Counted from the first letter of the stretch, positions 1-8,616 are shown. The stretch is DNA of 64,000 bases from Pseudothioclava nitratireducens (GCF_029210495.1 NZ_JARGDK010000002.1:186001-250000), one strand, 5' to 3'. The notes: generated by a model not told the origin, from the sequence alone. A program made the numbers and translations.

Positions 1-404
1 ATATCTGGCTTGCGCCTCTGCATGCGATGAACCCGGATGGCGACCCGCGCGACGAGATCATGACCTATATGCGCCGCAAGCTCGAAATGAGCCGCGAGAT
101 GCCGCGCGAAAGCCGGCTCTTCGCCAATGAGATCTTGCAGGGCGCGCCGCGCATGATCGAGGGGATCGAGGGCGATCTGAAGACGCTTGTCGACACCAAG
201 GCTGCCGTGATCCAGCACTGGGTCGATGCCGGGCGATTGGCCCCGGTCGATCCCTATCACCTGATCTTCTCGATCTGGGCCCTCACCCAACATTACGCCG
301 ATTTCGACGTGCAGGTGCGCGCTGTGCTCGGTCCGGGCCATGACCCCTTCGCCGAGGCAGGCAATTTCCTTGAAATGCTGTTCGGGCGGTTGCTCGCGCC
401 CTGA
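1..404 (+). CDS. rutR: RutR-like TetR-family regulator, C-terminal part (5' end outside window)
   Basis: The reading frame is open from the first bases of the window, so only the C-terminal ligand-binding half is visible and the N-terminal HTH is outside. Segments such as 'GDLKTLVDTKAAVIQHWV' and 'LAPVDPYHLIFSIWALTQHY' match the C-terminal domain of RutR, the uracil/thymine-responsive TetR-family regulator of pyrimidine degradation. Context agrees: preA and preT, the reductive pyrimidine-degradation enzymes, lie about 0.65 kb downstream on the opposite strand. The likely role is ligand-controlled repression of pyrimidine catabolism. Assignment rests on family resemblance of the C-terminal half only; a RutR paralogue with another ligand is the main alternative. 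Confidence 0.8.
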   Translation, partial: IWLAPLHAMNPDGDPRDEIMTYMRRKLEMSREMPRESRLFANEILQGAPRMIEGIEGDLKTLVDTKAAVIQHWVDAGRLAPVDPYHLIFSIWALTQHYADFDVQVRAVLGPGHDPFAEAGNFLEMLFGRLLAP

Positions 405-454
405 ACGCGGCGTTAACCCAGACTTTGGAAAGCCGGCGATCTTCACCTTTGATT

Positions 455-493
455 CACCCCTCAGCGGCAGAATCGCTGACGTGGGGGTGTTTT
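455..493 (+). terminator. Probable terminator after the rutR-like gene
   Basis: A two-part stem is visible: CACCCC (455-460) pairs with GGGGTG (484-489), and CAGCG (462-466) pairs with CGCTG (474-478). A run of four T follows (490-493). It lies 50 bases after the rutR stop and just before the next gene's ribosome-binding site. The internal bulge and short T tract make it only moderately convincing. Confidence 0.4.
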
Positions 494-509
494 GTGCAAG
501 GAGTAGGGG

Positions 510-1043
510 ATGGACCGGATTGCTGGGCTGATGCCCCAGATCGGTTGGTCGCCGCTGACACTACCGGCGACACCGAAGAAAGCGCCTGCCAGTACGGTGG
601 AGCCTGCGGGACAATCCGCGAAAAATCAGGCCGGGCTGGGGGCTGAAATCGACACGCGGACGCCGCAGGATCACGCGCAGGCCGCGCGGGAGGTGGCGGC
701 GCGCCTTGGGTCCGGAGCGGGCGGGCAAGCGGACGCAAAGTCCCCCGCGCCCGACCCGGATGCACCGACCGGGCCGCCGCCGACCTTCGAGATGACGCAG
801 CTTCAAGCGGAGGCGGCGCGCCGCAAGGCTGGACCGGTCGCAGCAGAGCCGCGCGTCAAGGATGAAGCGAACGATACGGCGCCACAGGCGGATAAGACGA
901 CCGAAGGCGCTGACACGGACCCGATCACAGAGGCGCGTATCGAGGCAAGGGCAGAGACATTGCCTGCGCCCAAGCCAGCCCCCGGCAGGGACTGGCCCGC
1001 GCTCGACGCGCCCGAACCACATCAGGTGGATGTGACGCGCTAG
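510..1043 (+). CDS. Hypothetical Ala/Pro-rich low-complexity protein
   Basis: Encodes 177 residues starting at an ATG preceded by AGGAG (500-504). No catalytic motif, signal peptide or membrane segment is visible. The composition is dominated by Ala, Pro, Asp, Glu, Arg and Lys, with stretches such as 'PDPDAPTGPPPTFEMTQLQ', and suggests a largely disordered protein. The first 20 residues (MDRIAGLMPQIGWSPLTLPA) are the most hydrophobic and ordered part. It sits alone between the rutR-like gene and the convergent preA gene; its stop codon lies in the loop of a hairpin shared with the preA end. I do not recognise the family, and no function should be assumed from its neighbours. Confidence 0.6.
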   Translation: MDRIAGLMPQIGWSPLTLPATPKKAPASTVEPAGQSAKNQAGLGAEIDTRTPQDHAQAAREVAARLGSGAGGQADAKSPAPDPDAPTGPPPTFEMTQLQAEAARRKAGPVAAEPRVKDEANDTAPQADKTTEGADTDPITEARIEARAETLPAPKPAPGRDWPALDAPEPHQVDVTR

Positions 1044-1055
1044 CCGCGCGTCACA
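1031..1055. terminator. Perfect 10-bp inverted repeat between convergent genes
   Basis: TGTGACGCGC (1031-1040) and GCGCGTCACA (1046-1055) are exact reverse complements around a 5-base loop that contains the upstream gene's stop codon. Position between convergent genes suggests a bidirectional terminator, but neither strand has a T tract after the stem, so factor-dependent termination or mere mRNA end protection is equally possible. Confidence 0.35.
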
Positions 1056-1058
1056 CCG

Positions 1059-2357
1059 TCATTCCGCCGCCTGAACGCTCGGATTGTTCGGATGCGTGGT
1101 CCAGTTGGCATAGGGCCCGACCTTGCGCCCGGTGCGCGGGTCGGTCTCGCCCTGCGCCAACTCGCGCATCGAGATGCAATCGACCGGGCAGACATCAATA
1201 CAGAGGTTGCAAGCCACGCATTCCTCGTCCTTGACGGTAAAGGTGCGATCTTCGGACATCGCGATTGCCTGATGCGAGGTGTCCTCGCAAGCTGCGTAGC
1301 AGCGCCCGCACTTGATGCAATCGTCCTGATCGATCACCGCCTTGGTGACGTAGTTCAGGTTTAGATATTGCCAGTCGGTCACGTTCGGCACGGCACGCCC
1401 CACCAGATCGGCGGTCGAGGCAAAGCCCTTGCGATCCATGTAATCCGACAGGCCCGAGATCATCTCTTGCACGACCTTGAACCCGTAGGTCATGGCCGCC
1501 GTGCAGACCTGCACATTGCCCGCGCCCAGCGCCATGAACTCTGCCGCGTCGCGCCATGTCGTCACGCCGCCGATCCCGGAAATCGGCAGACCCGCCGTCT
1601 CGGAGGAACGGGCGATCTCGGCCACCATATTAAGCGCGATCGGCTTCACCGCCGGCCCACAATAGCCGCCATGCGTGCCCTTGCCGTCAATCGTCGGCTC
1701 CGGCGCGAAATCGTCCAGATCGACCGAAGTGATCGAGTTGATCGTGTTGATGAGGCTGACCGCGTCCGCCCCGCCACGCTTGGCAGCCTCGGCGGGCTTG
1801 CGGATATCGGTGATATTGGGCGTCAGTTTCACGATGCAGGGCATGCGGCTATGCTGCTTCACCCAGCGCGTGACCATCTCGATATATTCGGGCACTTGCC
1901 CGACCGCAGACCCCATCCCGCGCTCGGCCATGCCATGCGGGCAACCGAAGTTGAGTTCGACCCCATCGGCTTCGGTCTCTTCGACCCGCGCGAGGATCGC
2001 CTTCCACGAGTCCTCATCGCAGGGCACCATCAGCGACACGATCAACGCCCGGTCCGGATAGTCGCGTTTGACCGACTTGATCTCTTGCAGGTTGATCTCG
2101 AGCGGGCGGTCGGTGATCAGCTCGATATTGTTGATCCCCAGCACGCGCCGGTCGGCACCGTGAATGACGCCGTAACGCGGCCCGTTCACGTTAACGACGG
2201 GCGGTCCCTCGGAGCCGAGCGTCTTCCAGACGACACCGCCCCAACCGGCCTCGAAGGCGCGGCGGACATTGTATTCCTTGTCCGTGGGCGGCGCCGAGGC
2301 GAGCCAGAACGGGTTCGGAGATTTGATACCGATGAATTCGGAACGCAGGTCAGCCAT
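1059..2357 (-). CDS. preA: NAD-dependent dihydropyrimidine dehydrogenase subunit PreA
   Basis: A 432-residue protein. The first ~330 residues are a dihydroorotate-dehydrogenase-like FMN barrel beginning 'MADLRSEFIGIKSPNPFWLA'. The C-terminus is a two-cluster ferredoxin domain with Cys motifs CIKCGRCYAAC and CVACNLCIDVCPVDC. This is the standard architecture of PreA (YeiA), which with PreT reduces uracil or thymine to the dihydro form using NADH, the first step of reductive pyrimidine breakdown. It lies 3 bases downstream of preT and is almost certainly co-transcribed with it. The cytoplasmic complex is expected to be a heterotetramer, as in Escherichia coli. The neighbouring rutR-like gene suggests pyrimidine-responsive control. 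Confidence 0.95.
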   Translation of the reverse strand: MADLRSEFIGIKSPNPFWLASAPPTDKEYNVRRAFEAGWGGVVWKTLGSEGPPVVNVNGPRYGVIHGADRRVLGINNIELITDRPLEINLQEIKSVKRDYPDRALIVSLMVPCDEDSWKAILARVEETEADGVELNFGCPHGMAERGMGSAVGQVPEYIEMVTRWVKQHSRMPCIVKLTPNITDIRKPAEAAKRGGADAVSLINTINSITSVDLDDFAPEPTIDGKGTHGGYCGPAVKPIALNMVAEIARSSETAGLPISGIGGVTTWRDAAEFMALGAGNVQVCTAAMTYGFKVVQEMISGLSDYMDRKGFASTADLVGRAVPNVTDWQYLNLNYVTKAVIDQDDCIKCGRCYAACEDTSHQAIAMSEDRTFTVKDEECVACNLCIDVCPVDCISMRELAQGETDPRTGRKVGPYANWTTHPNNPSVQAAE

Positions 2358-2360
2358 GGC

Positions 2361-3704
2361 TCAGGCCCCCATCAGGAAAAGGTGGATGTCTTCGGCGGCG
2401 TCGCGGCCCTCGGCCACTGCCGTCACGGTCAGGTCTTCGCCGCCGACGGCGCAATCGCCCCCGGCCCAGACCCGCGAGACAGAGGTGCGCCCGGCCCCAT
2501 CGACGGCAATCTTGCCACCCGCGAGCTTGATCGCCTCGGGCGTCGCACCCAAAGACTGACCAATCGCCTTAAAGCATTGATCGGCCTTGAGGCGGAAGGT
2601 TTCTTCCATCTTTTCAAGACCATCCGGTCCGTTCTTTGTGTAGGCAAACTCGACCTCGCGCACGGCACCATTGCCATGCACCGCCACAGGCGCGGCATGC
2701 TCGATAATCCGCACACCTGCATCAAGCGCATGGTGCTGCTCATGGTCGGAGGCCGGCATCTCGGCGCGCGAACGGCGATAAACGATCGTGACGTTTTCCG
2801 CACCCAGCAGCTTCGATTGCACGGCTGCATCGACGGCGGTCATACCGCCCCCGATCACCACCACGTCGCGCCCAATCGGCAAAGTGGCCAAATCGCTGGC
2901 CTGACGCAGCTCGGCAATGAACTCAGTCGCGGGGGTGACGTTGTCCCGCGCCTCGCCCTCGATGCGCAGCGCATTCACCCCTGACAGACCCATGCCGAGG
3001 AAGACTGCGTCATACTCACCCAGAAGGCCTTCAAGATCGCCATCGCCCTCGCGGCCCAGCATCCAGTTCTCGACGAGGGTGATGCCCCCGATCTGCATCA
3101 GCCAGCCCACCTCGGCCTGCGCGAAATTGCCCGGCGCCTTGTAAGAGGCGATGCCATATTCGTTCAGCCCGCCGGGCTTCGCATGGGCGTCATAAATGGT
3201 GACCGTATGGCCCTTCATCGCCAGACGGTGCGCGCAGGCAAGCCCCGCAGGCCCCGCCCCCACGACCGCAACCGATTTCCCGGTCTGCGCGGCACGGGTG
3301 AAAGGATGGCTTTGCCTGGCCATCAGCGTATCCGTGGCAAAGCGCTGGAGCGCGCCGATCTGCACCGGATTGCCTTCACTCTCCATACGCACGCAAGCCC
3401 CTTCGCAAAGGGTCTCGGTCGGACAAACGCGGGCGCACATGCCGCCAAGGATGTTACGGCTCAGAATGGTCTTCGCCGCCGCCTCGGGCGTCCCGGTCGA
3501 GATTTGCCGGATGAAGAGCGGAATGTCGATTTCGGTCGGGCATGCCTCGGTGCATGGCGCATCGTGGCAAAAGAAACACCGATCCGCCGCGATCCGCGCC
3601 TCTTGCGCGTCGAGCGGCGGGGCGTGATCCGCGAAATTCTCGCAATAGCTTTCCGACGAAAGCCGCCCCGGCACGATGCCTGGGGTGAGCTGGCTGTTGG
3701 TCAC
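2361..3704 (-). CDS. preT: NAD-dependent dihydropyrimidine dehydrogenase subunit PreT
   Basis: I choose the GTG at 3704 as start because an AGGGAGG ribosome-binding site sits 6 bases upstream and the protein (447 residues) then begins like known PreT. The same frame stays open further upstream, but that extension would run into divergent accB. Cys clusters at residues 43/46/51/55 and 90/94/100/104 match the N-terminal Fe-S region shared with glutamate synthase small subunits. A GAGPAG dinucleotide motif lies at ~149-154 and a second one (GGGMTAVDAA) follows. PreT takes electrons from NADH and passes them through FAD and Fe-S clusters to PreA. It is first in the preT-preA operon. Confidence 0.95.
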   Translation of the reverse strand: MTNSQLTPGIVPGRLSSESYCENFADHAPPLDAQEARIAADRCFFCHDAPCTEACPTEIDIPLFIRQISTGTPEAAAKTILSRNILGGMCARVCPTETLCEGACVRMESEGNPVQIGALQRFATDTLMARQSHPFTRAAQTGKSVAVVGAGPAGLACAHRLAMKGHTVTIYDAHAKPGGLNEYGIASYKAPGNFAQAEVGWLMQIGGITLVENWMLGREGDGDLEGLLGEYDAVFLGMGLSGVNALRIEGEARDNVTPATEFIAELRQASDLATLPIGRDVVVIGGGMTAVDAAVQSKLLGAENVTIVYRRSRAEMPASDHEQHHALDAGVRIIEHAAPVAVHGNGAVREVEFAYTKNGPDGLEKMEETFRLKADQCFKAIGQSLGATPEAIKLAGGKIAVDGAGRTSVSRVWAGGDCAVGGEDLTVTAVAEGRDAAEDIHLFLMGA

Positions 3705-3757
3705 GAGCGACCTCCCTGCTTGCTGATCTTTTGTTATTGACCCTAGGCTGCCACAGG

Positions 3758-3772
3758 TTGATTTTTTATCAA
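3758..3772. promoter_or_regulatory. Candidate operator in the preT/accB divergent region
   Basis: TTGAT (3758-3762) and ATCAA (3768-3772) form an exact inverted repeat around five T, inside the most AT-rich patch of the 293-base divergent region. A second half-site-like TTGACC begins at 3737; the RutR site of E. coli is built from TTGACCA/TGGTCAA arms. The repeat lies about 54 bases upstream of the preT start, where an operator would be expected. Which protein binds is inference. Confidence 0.35.
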
Positions 3773-3997
3773 GTGGTAAATTTTGAAACGAGGCCGCGGC
3801 ACCAGATCCGCGCCCGTTCCGGCGGCGTTTCACGCGCGCACGCCCAAAATCCGGGCAAAACCGGCGCCGGCACAGTTTCCGCCGGGTCAGTCGTTCTCGC
3901 TTTCCTCTGCCCGTCGGCTGGCGTATAACCCCGCAAGATACCAAGCGCCCGCATCCGACGGGCCGATCAGAAGCGCAAAGCACCTTTCGAGGATGGC

Positions 3998-4498
3998 ATG
4001 ACCAAAAACTCCCGTGACAATGATGTGGCATTCATTCAGGCACTCGCCGAATTGCTCAATCAAAACGAACTGACCGAGCTTTCGGTCGTGCGCGAATATG
4101 GCGAGGATGACAGCCTTGAAGTGCGTGTGGTGAAACAGGCGACCGTGGTCCAAGCCGCGCCCGTGACCTACGCAGCCCCCGCCGCCGCTCCGGCCCCTGC
4201 CGCGTCCGCAGCCGCCGCTGCACCGACCGCGCCCGCCGCCGACGCGGCCGATCCGTCGAGCCATCCGGGCGCCGTGCCCTCGCCGATGGTGGGCACCGCC
4301 TACATGGCCGCCGAGCCGGGTGCCGACCCCTTCGTCACCATCGGCGCGCAGGTCAAGGAAGGCCAGACGCTGATGATCGTCGAGGCGATGAAAACCATGA
4401 ACCACATCCCCGCGCCGAAATCGGGCACGGTGAAGCGCATCCTCGTCGAGGACGGCACCCCCGTCGAATTCGGCACCACCCTGATGATCGTCGAGTGA
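3998..4498 (+). CDS. accB: Acetyl-CoA carboxylase biotin carboxyl carrier protein
   Basis: A 166-residue protein with an N-terminal conserved segment, a long Ala/Pro linker (residues ~48-85) and a C-terminal biotinyl domain. The biotin-accepting lysine is in 'EAMKTMNH', the usual EAMKxMN motif. AccB carries carboxybiotin between biotin carboxylase and carboxyltransferase in the first committed step of fatty-acid synthesis. GAGG lies 5 bases before the ATG. accC follows 10 bases later in the standard accBC operon. Length and domain order are normal; nothing unusual was seen. Confidence 0.97.
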   Translation: MTKNSRDNDVAFIQALAELLNQNELTELSVVREYGEDDSLEVRVVKQATVVQAAPVTYAAPAAAPAPAASAAAAAPTAPAADAADPSSHPGAVPSPMVGTAYMAAEPGADPFVTIGAQVKEGQTLMIVEAMKTMNHIPAPKSGTVKRILVEDGTPVEFGTTLMIVE

Positions 4499-4508
4499 GG
4501 TCAGCCGC

Positions 4509-5855
4509 ATGTTCGACAAGATCCTGATCGCCAACCGGGGCGAGATCGCGCTGCGCGTGATCCGGGCCTGCCGCGAGATGGGGATCGCCTCGGTCGCGGT
4601 CCACTCGGTGGCGGATTCGGACGCGATGCATGTGCGCATGGCCGATGAATCGGTCTGCATCGGTCCGAACCCCTCGTCGCAGAGCTATCTCTCGGTTCCG
4701 GCCATCGTCGCCGCCTGCGAGATCACCGGCGCGCAAGCGATCCACCCGGGCTACGGCTTCCTCTCCGAGAACGCGAATTTCGTGCAGGTTCTCGAGGACC
4801 ACGGCATCACCTTCATCGGCCCGACCGCGGAGCATATCCGCATCATGGGCGACAAGATCACCGCCAAGGAAACCGCCAAGCAACTCGGCATCCCGGTCGT
4901 GCCGGGCTCCGATGGTGGCGTGCCGGATGTCGCCACCGCCAAGAAAGTCGCGGCCGAGATCGGCTATCCGGTCATCATCAAGGCCACCGCCGGCGGTGGC
5001 GGGCGCGGCATGAAGGTCGCCCGCGACGAAAGCGAGCTTGAGGTCGCCTTCCGCACTGCCCGCTCCGAGTCCAAGGCCGCTTTCGGCAATGACGAATGCT
5101 ACATGGAGAAATACCTCCAAAGGCCGCGTCACATAGAAATTCAGGTCTTTGGCGACGGCAAAGGGCGCGGCGTCCATCTGGGTGAGCGCGACTGCTCGCT
5201 CCAGCGCCGCCACCAGAAGGTCTTTGAAGAGGCCCCCGGCCCCTGCATCACCCCTGAAGAGCGCGCCCGCATCGGCAAGATCTGCGCCGACGCCATCGGC
5301 AAACTCAACTATATCGGCGCGGGCACGATCGAGTTTCTCTATGAGGATGGAGAGTTCTATTTCATCGAGATGAACACCCGCCTTCAGGTCGAACACCCGG
5401 TCACCGAGGCGATCTTCGACGTGGACCTCGTACGCGAGCAGATCCGCGTCGCCGCAGGCGAAGAGATGGAACTGCGCCAAGAGGATCTGAAGATCCGCGG
5501 CCACGCCATCGAAGTGCGGATCAACGCAGAGCGTCTGCCGAACTTCGCACCCTGCCCCGGCAAGATCACCCAGTATCACGCGCCGGGCGGCCTTGGTGTG
5601 CGGATGGATAGCGCGCTCTATGACGGCTACTCGATCCCGCCCTATTACGACAGCCTGATCGGCAAGCTCATCGTGCATGGGCGCGACCGCCCGGAGGCTC
5701 TGGCGCGTCTGTCGCGCGCTCTGGGCGAGTTGATCGTGGATGGCGTCGATACGACCGTGCCGCTCTTCCACCAGCTTCTGGCCGAGCCCGACATCCAGTC
5801 CGGGAACTACTCGATTCACTGGCTGGAAAAATGGCTGGCAAAGAACTTCGGCTAA
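4509..5855 (+). CDS. accC: Acetyl-CoA carboxylase biotin carboxylase subunit
   Basis: A 448-residue protein, the usual length for AccC. It begins '[20 protein letters not shown]', the conserved biotin carboxylase N-terminus. The ATP-grasp glycine-rich loop is '[13 protein letters not shown]'; '[14 protein letters not shown]' holds the metal- and bicarbonate-site residues. It carboxylates the biotin on AccB using ATP and bicarbonate. It is second in accB-accC and is followed directly by a strong terminator, so the operon probably ends here. Confidence 0.98.
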   Translation: MFDKILIANRGEIALRVIRACREMGIASVAVHSVADSDAMHVRMADESVCIGPNPSSQSYLSVPAIVAACEITGAQAIHPGYGFLSENANFVQVLEDHGITFIGPTAEHIRIMGDKITAKETAKQLGIPVVPGSDGGVPDVATAKKVAAEIGYPVIIKATAGGGGRGMKVARDESELEVAFRTARSESKAAFGNDECYMEKYLQRPRHIEIQVFGDGKGRGVHLGERDCSLQRRHQKVFEEAPGPCITPEERARIGKICADAIGKLNYIGAGTIEFLYEDGEFYFIEMNTRLQVEHPVTEAIFDVDLVREQIRVAAGEEMELRQEDLKIRGHAIEVRINAERLPNFAPCPGKITQYHAPGGLGVRMDSALYDGYSIPPYYDSLIGKLIVHGRDRPEALARLSRALGELIVDGVDTTVPLFHQLLAEPDIQSGNYSIHWLEKWLAKNFG

Positions 5856-5860
5856 GACAA

Positions 5861-5888
5861 ACGCCCCCGCACTCCGGGGGCGTTTTCA
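5861..5888 (+). terminator. Strong intrinsic terminator after accC
   Basis: AAACGCCCCCG (5861-5871) pairs perfectly with CGGGGGCGTTT (5877-5887) around a CACTC loop, with a fourth T at 5888. The 11-bp stem with A and T tails on its two sides can serve both accC and the convergent methyltransferase gene, whose stop is at 5896. Confidence 0.9.
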
Positions 5889-5895
5889 TCTTCGC

Positions 5896-6600
5896 CTAGC
5901 GCGGGCGCAGAAGGCACGTGCCCCGGCGCTTGTTCTCGGGGCGGTAATAGTCGCCCACGAATTTGCGCTTACCCGCGGGCAAGGTCTCCCAGTCGACCCA
6001 CGTGATATCGTAGTCGAGCACATCCGCCATCGCCTCCATCGCCGAGAAGGACGGGATGCCGATCAGCGCCTTTTCCTGCCCCTCGATCTGCGGAATGGAG
6101 TTCAGCTCGTTATCCGTGCGCTCGCGCACCAGCATGATGACCTGTCCGGGCCGCAAGGCGAACTCGCTATCCACGATGACCAGCTTGGGCTTCAGCTTGC
6201 GAACCAGCTGGAACAGCCGGAAATGGTCCATCACGTGATAGAGGATGCCCAGCACCCCCACGACATCAAAGCTCTCGCCCGCGTCGATCTGCTTTTGCAT
6301 GCCATCGAAAATATCGTCGCAAATCAATGTGATTTTCTTGCGCAGATCGCCGCGCGGAAACTCGGGAAAGCGGTCGATCAATTCCTGCCGCCCCTCGATG
6401 CCGACGACTTCGCTCGCACCTGCGGCGGCGAACGCATAGGCCCAACGCCCGTCATGCGCGGCAAGATCGAGCACCCGACGGCCCTGTATTTCATGCTCCA
6501 GCGGCTTGATGATCATCTTGTGCCGTGCATTCATGCGATCCACGGTTCCCGGATCGTCGCTGTAGCGCGCGATCTCGGGCAGGAAATCGTAAAAACCCAT
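5896..6600 (-). CDS. Class I SAM-dependent methyltransferase
   Basis: The start is placed at the ATG at 6600 (MGFYDFLPEI), preceded by GAGGGG; an in-frame ATG at 6618 lacks a ribosome-binding site. The 234-residue protein has the SAM-binding motif I 'RRVLDLAAHDGRWAYAFAAA' near residues 45-65, an acidic residue ending motif II ('VGIEG'), and a motif-IV-like 'FDVVGVLGILYHVMDH'. These resemble class I methyltransferases of the DUF1698/CmoB-like type. The substrate cannot be read from sequence. It is divergent from aat (66 bases between starts) and convergent with accC. A small-molecule or wobble-uridine substrate are both possible. Confidence 0.8.
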   Translation of the reverse strand: MGFYDFLPEIARYSDDPGTVDRMNARHKMIIKPLEHEIQGRRVLDLAAHDGRWAYAFAAAGASEVVGIEGRQELIDRFPEFPRGDLRKKITLICDDIFDGMQKQIDAGESFDVVGVLGILYHVMDHFRLFQLVRKLKPKLVIVDSEFALRPGQVIMLVRERTDNELNSIPQIEGQEKALIGIPSFSAMEAMADVLDYDITWVDWETLPAGKRKFVGDYYRPENKRRGTCLLRPR

Positions 6601-6666
6601 ATTTGCCCCTCGCCTCAAACTCGGTCATCTTGCGGGCGGAGTGTAGCAAAGAATACGGGCAGAACC

Positions 6667-7305
6667 ATGGCCGAGAGACTCAGCCCCGAGCTGTTGCTGA
6701 GCGGATACGCCCAGGGCGTTTTTCCGATGGCACAGAGCCGCGCTGACCCGCGGCTCTACTGGTTCGACCCCGAGTTACGTGGGATCATCCCCTTGGATAA
6801 TTTCCACATTTCCCGTTCACTCGCGCGGGTCATACGCCGCAGAACTTTCACTATTTCAACAAACACAGCTTTCAGCGCTGTGGTCGAGGGCTGCGCTGCG
6901 CGTGAGGACACGTGGATCAACGGCCAGCTCTTCGCACTCTATGACGTGCTCCATCGCGCGGGCTTTGCCCACTCGCTTGAGGTCTGGCAGGACGGCATGC
7001 TTGCAGGGGGTGTATTCGGGATCGCCTTGGGGGGCGCGTTCTTCGGAGAAAGCATGTTCTCCGCCCGAACCAACGCCTCCAAAGTCGCGCTGACCTATCT
7101 GGTGGATCGGCTGCGGCAGGCAGGCTTTACGCTCTGCGACACGCAGTACCTCACGCCCCATCTCGCAAGCCTTGGCGGCATCGAAATCCCGCGCGCCGAC
7201 TATCGTGCGCGACTGGCTGAAGCCCTGACTGTCAATGCGGATTTCAACGCGCCCGAAACGCCGTCGCCTCAGTCGATCTTGCAGCGCATGACCCAGACGT
7301 CATAG
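6667..7305 (+). CDS. aat: Leucyl/phenylalanyl-tRNA-protein transferase
   Basis: A 212-residue protein starting 'MAERLSPELLLSGYAQGVFP', the conserved Aat N-terminus, with 'YWFDPELRGIIPL', 'TWINGQLFALYDVLH', 'GGVFGIALGGAFFGESMFS' and 'LCDTQYLTPHLASLGG', all hallmarks of the family. Aat adds Leu or Phe to proteins with N-terminal Arg or Lys, making them substrates of the ClpS/ClpAP N-end-rule pathway. The reading frame is open for nearly 1 kb upstream, but homology begins exactly at this ATG. The last 37 bases overlap the convergent DUF2155 gene. Confidence 0.96.
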   Translation: MAERLSPELLLSGYAQGVFPMAQSRADPRLYWFDPELRGIIPLDNFHISRSLARVIRRRTFTISTNTAFSAVVEGCAAREDTWINGQLFALYDVLHRAGFAHSLEVWQDGMLAGGVFGIALGGAFFGESMFSARTNASKVALTYLVDRLRQAGFTLCDTQYLTPHLASLGGIEIPRADYRARLAEALTVNADFNAPETPSPQSILQRMTQTS

Positions 7306-7637
7306 CGCTGATGATCCAGCGCCGAAAGCGCCGGACTGGCCGCGATCATCCAACCCGCGAATACCGGTGCTTCAAGGTTGCCGTCGGTCACCGTCACAAA
7401 GGCGTAGGCGTTCGACGAGGGATCATCCGGCGGGTAGCGGCAATCGTTCAACGTCACCGTAATATGCCCGAACGCGACACTTTGCCCGACCGACAGTTCG
7501 ATATCCGAGGCAGTCCCCGCGACCTTGTCCAGACCGCGCAGAATCGCGCCAGACGCTTCGGCCAAACCCGCCGGCGCCTCCTGAGCGGTGGCAGTTCCAG
7601 CGACCAGAGCCGCCGCGATACAGAGGGCTCGCATCAT
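7269..7637 (-). CDS. DUF2155 domain-containing secreted protein
   Basis: A 122-residue protein with a cleavable signal peptide (MMRALCIAAALVAGTATAQ), so periplasmic. The rest, with 'VTLNDCRYPPDD', 'EAPVFAGWMIAASPALSALDH' and 'YDVWVMRC', matches the alphaproteobacterial DUF2155 family, whose function is unknown to me. The two Cys in the mature part could form a disulfide. Its start overlaps the mlaD stop by 4 bases (ATGA), so the two are translationally coupled. That link to an envelope lipid-transport protein is a hint, not evidence, for an envelope role. Its 3' end overlaps aat. Confidence 0.85.
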   Translation of the reverse strand: MMRALCIAAALVAGTATAQEAPAGLAEASGAILRGLDKVAGTASDIELSVGQSVAFGHITVTLNDCRYPPDDPSSNAYAFVTVTDGNLEAPVFAGWMIAASPALSALDHQRYDVWVMRCKID

Positions 7638-8092
7638 TCCGCCGTCTCCTCCGAGCCACCGCCCGCGAATTTCATCATGAGCGACAGGACCGACACCGCG
7701 CTCTGCGTGTCGAGAATCTCATCGCCCGCAGCGAGGTTGTCGAGACTCCCGCCGGGGATCAACTCGATGAACGCACCTCCCAAGAGCCCTTCGGAGGCTA
7801 CCATGATCACCGAATCCTCGGGCAGGACCACATCCTCTCGCAGCATGATCGTCGTATCGGCGAAGAAGGTCTGCGGGTTCAGTTCCAGATCCGTGACGGT
7901 GCCAATTTTGACACCGGCAAGACGCACATCGGTGCCAACGGTGATCCCTTCCGCCGAACGGAACGAGGCACGCAGCGGATATAGGTCCCCGCCAGTGGCA
8001 AAATCGGTCCCCTGCCCGGCCCAAGCCAGAAAGCCGATTGCCGCCGCAAGAACGGCAGCCCCGGTCAGTATCTCAGTGCGGTTTTCGCTCAT
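7634..8092 (-). CDS. mlaD: Outer-membrane lipid asymmetry protein MlaD (MCE domain)
   Basis: A 152-residue protein with one N-terminal membrane anchor (ILTGAAVLAAAIGFLAWAG, ~8-26) followed by a single MCE domain containing 'LRASFRSAEGITVGTDVRLAGVKIGTVT' and 'SEGLLGGAFIELIPGG'. MlaD forms the periplasmic hexameric substrate ring of the MlaFEDB phospholipid transporter in the inner membrane. Length and single MCE domain fit MlaD rather than the longer Mce or PqiB proteins. GGAGA precedes the ATG. The other mla genes are not in this window. It overlaps the DUF2155 gene by 4 bases. Confidence 0.92.
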   Translation of the reverse strand: MSENRTEILTGAAVLAAAIGFLAWAGQGTDFATGGDLYPLRASFRSAEGITVGTDVRLAGVKIGTVTDLELNPQTFFADTTIMLREDVVLPEDSVIMVASEGLLGGAFIELIPGGSLDNLAAGDEILDTQSAVSVLSLMMKFAGGGSEETAE

Positions 8093-8116
8093 CGGCTCTC
8101 CGATCGGGCGCGGGCC

Positions 8117-8491
8117 TTACTCGGGCTGCCACGCCTCGTAATCGCGGCGCTCCACCGGCGCTGCGCGACGCAGCGAACCGCTCGGAACATAGGCATCGGC
8201 AAGGCCGGTGCGGTTTTCCTTGTGCGGCAGTTCCCACGACTTGTGCGCCAGCGGCGCCTCGCTGGGCGGCTGATCCCAAGTGAAGTGAATCCAACCATGC
8301 CAATCGGGGGAAATCCGGCTCGCTTCACATTCGCCGTTATAGATAACCCAGCGGCGCTTGTCGTCGCGGGTGCGGTAATAGACATTCCCCTGCTCGTCTT
8401 CGCCAACCTTAATGCCCTTGCGCGCGGTGAAGATCTGGGTGCCGAGCGTCTGGCTATTCCACCAGGTCAGAAGGCGAAGCAGGAATTTCAT
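8117..8491 (-). CDS. NADH:ubiquinone oxidoreductase accessory subunit NDUFA12
   Basis: The ATG at 8491 with GGAGG just upstream gives a 124-residue protein starting '[20 protein letters not shown]'. The motifs '[19 protein letters not shown]' and '[13 protein letters not shown]' are diagnostic of the NDUFA12/B17.2 family, an accessory subunit of mitochondrial and alphaproteobacterial complex I at the matrix or cytoplasmic arm. Its presence strongly supports alphaproteobacterial ancestry. A longer in-frame extension to 8644 has no homology and is rejected. It lies 24 bases upstream of mlaD on the same strand, so the three genes 8491-7269 may be co-transcribed. Confidence 0.93.
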   Translation of the reverse strand: MKFLLRLLTWWNSQTLGTQIFTARKGIKVGEDEQGNVYYRTRDDKRRWVIYNGECEASRISPDWHGWIHFTWDQPPSEAPLAHKSWELPHKENRTGLADAYVPSGSLRRAAPVERRDYEAWQPE

Positions 8492-8616
8492 GGCTATCCT
8501 CCGCAGGAATTTGCATCTCCTTATAGCGAAGATGGAGCGGGCGTCCAGTGGGCCAAGCCCGCAGAGCGCCCCTATCAGAGAGAAACAGCGGTCAGGGCGG
8601 CCCGATAAACGCAGAA

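Noticed and set aside
1368-2984. Plus-strand open frame opposite preA and preT
   Set aside because: Spans the junction of two well-supported genes and encodes a low-complexity Arg/His-rich shadow product.
3705-4031. N-terminal extension of PreT to an ATG at 4031
   Set aside because: It would overlap accB and read Arg-rich sequence with no homology. The GTG at 3704 has AGGGAGG at ideal spacing.
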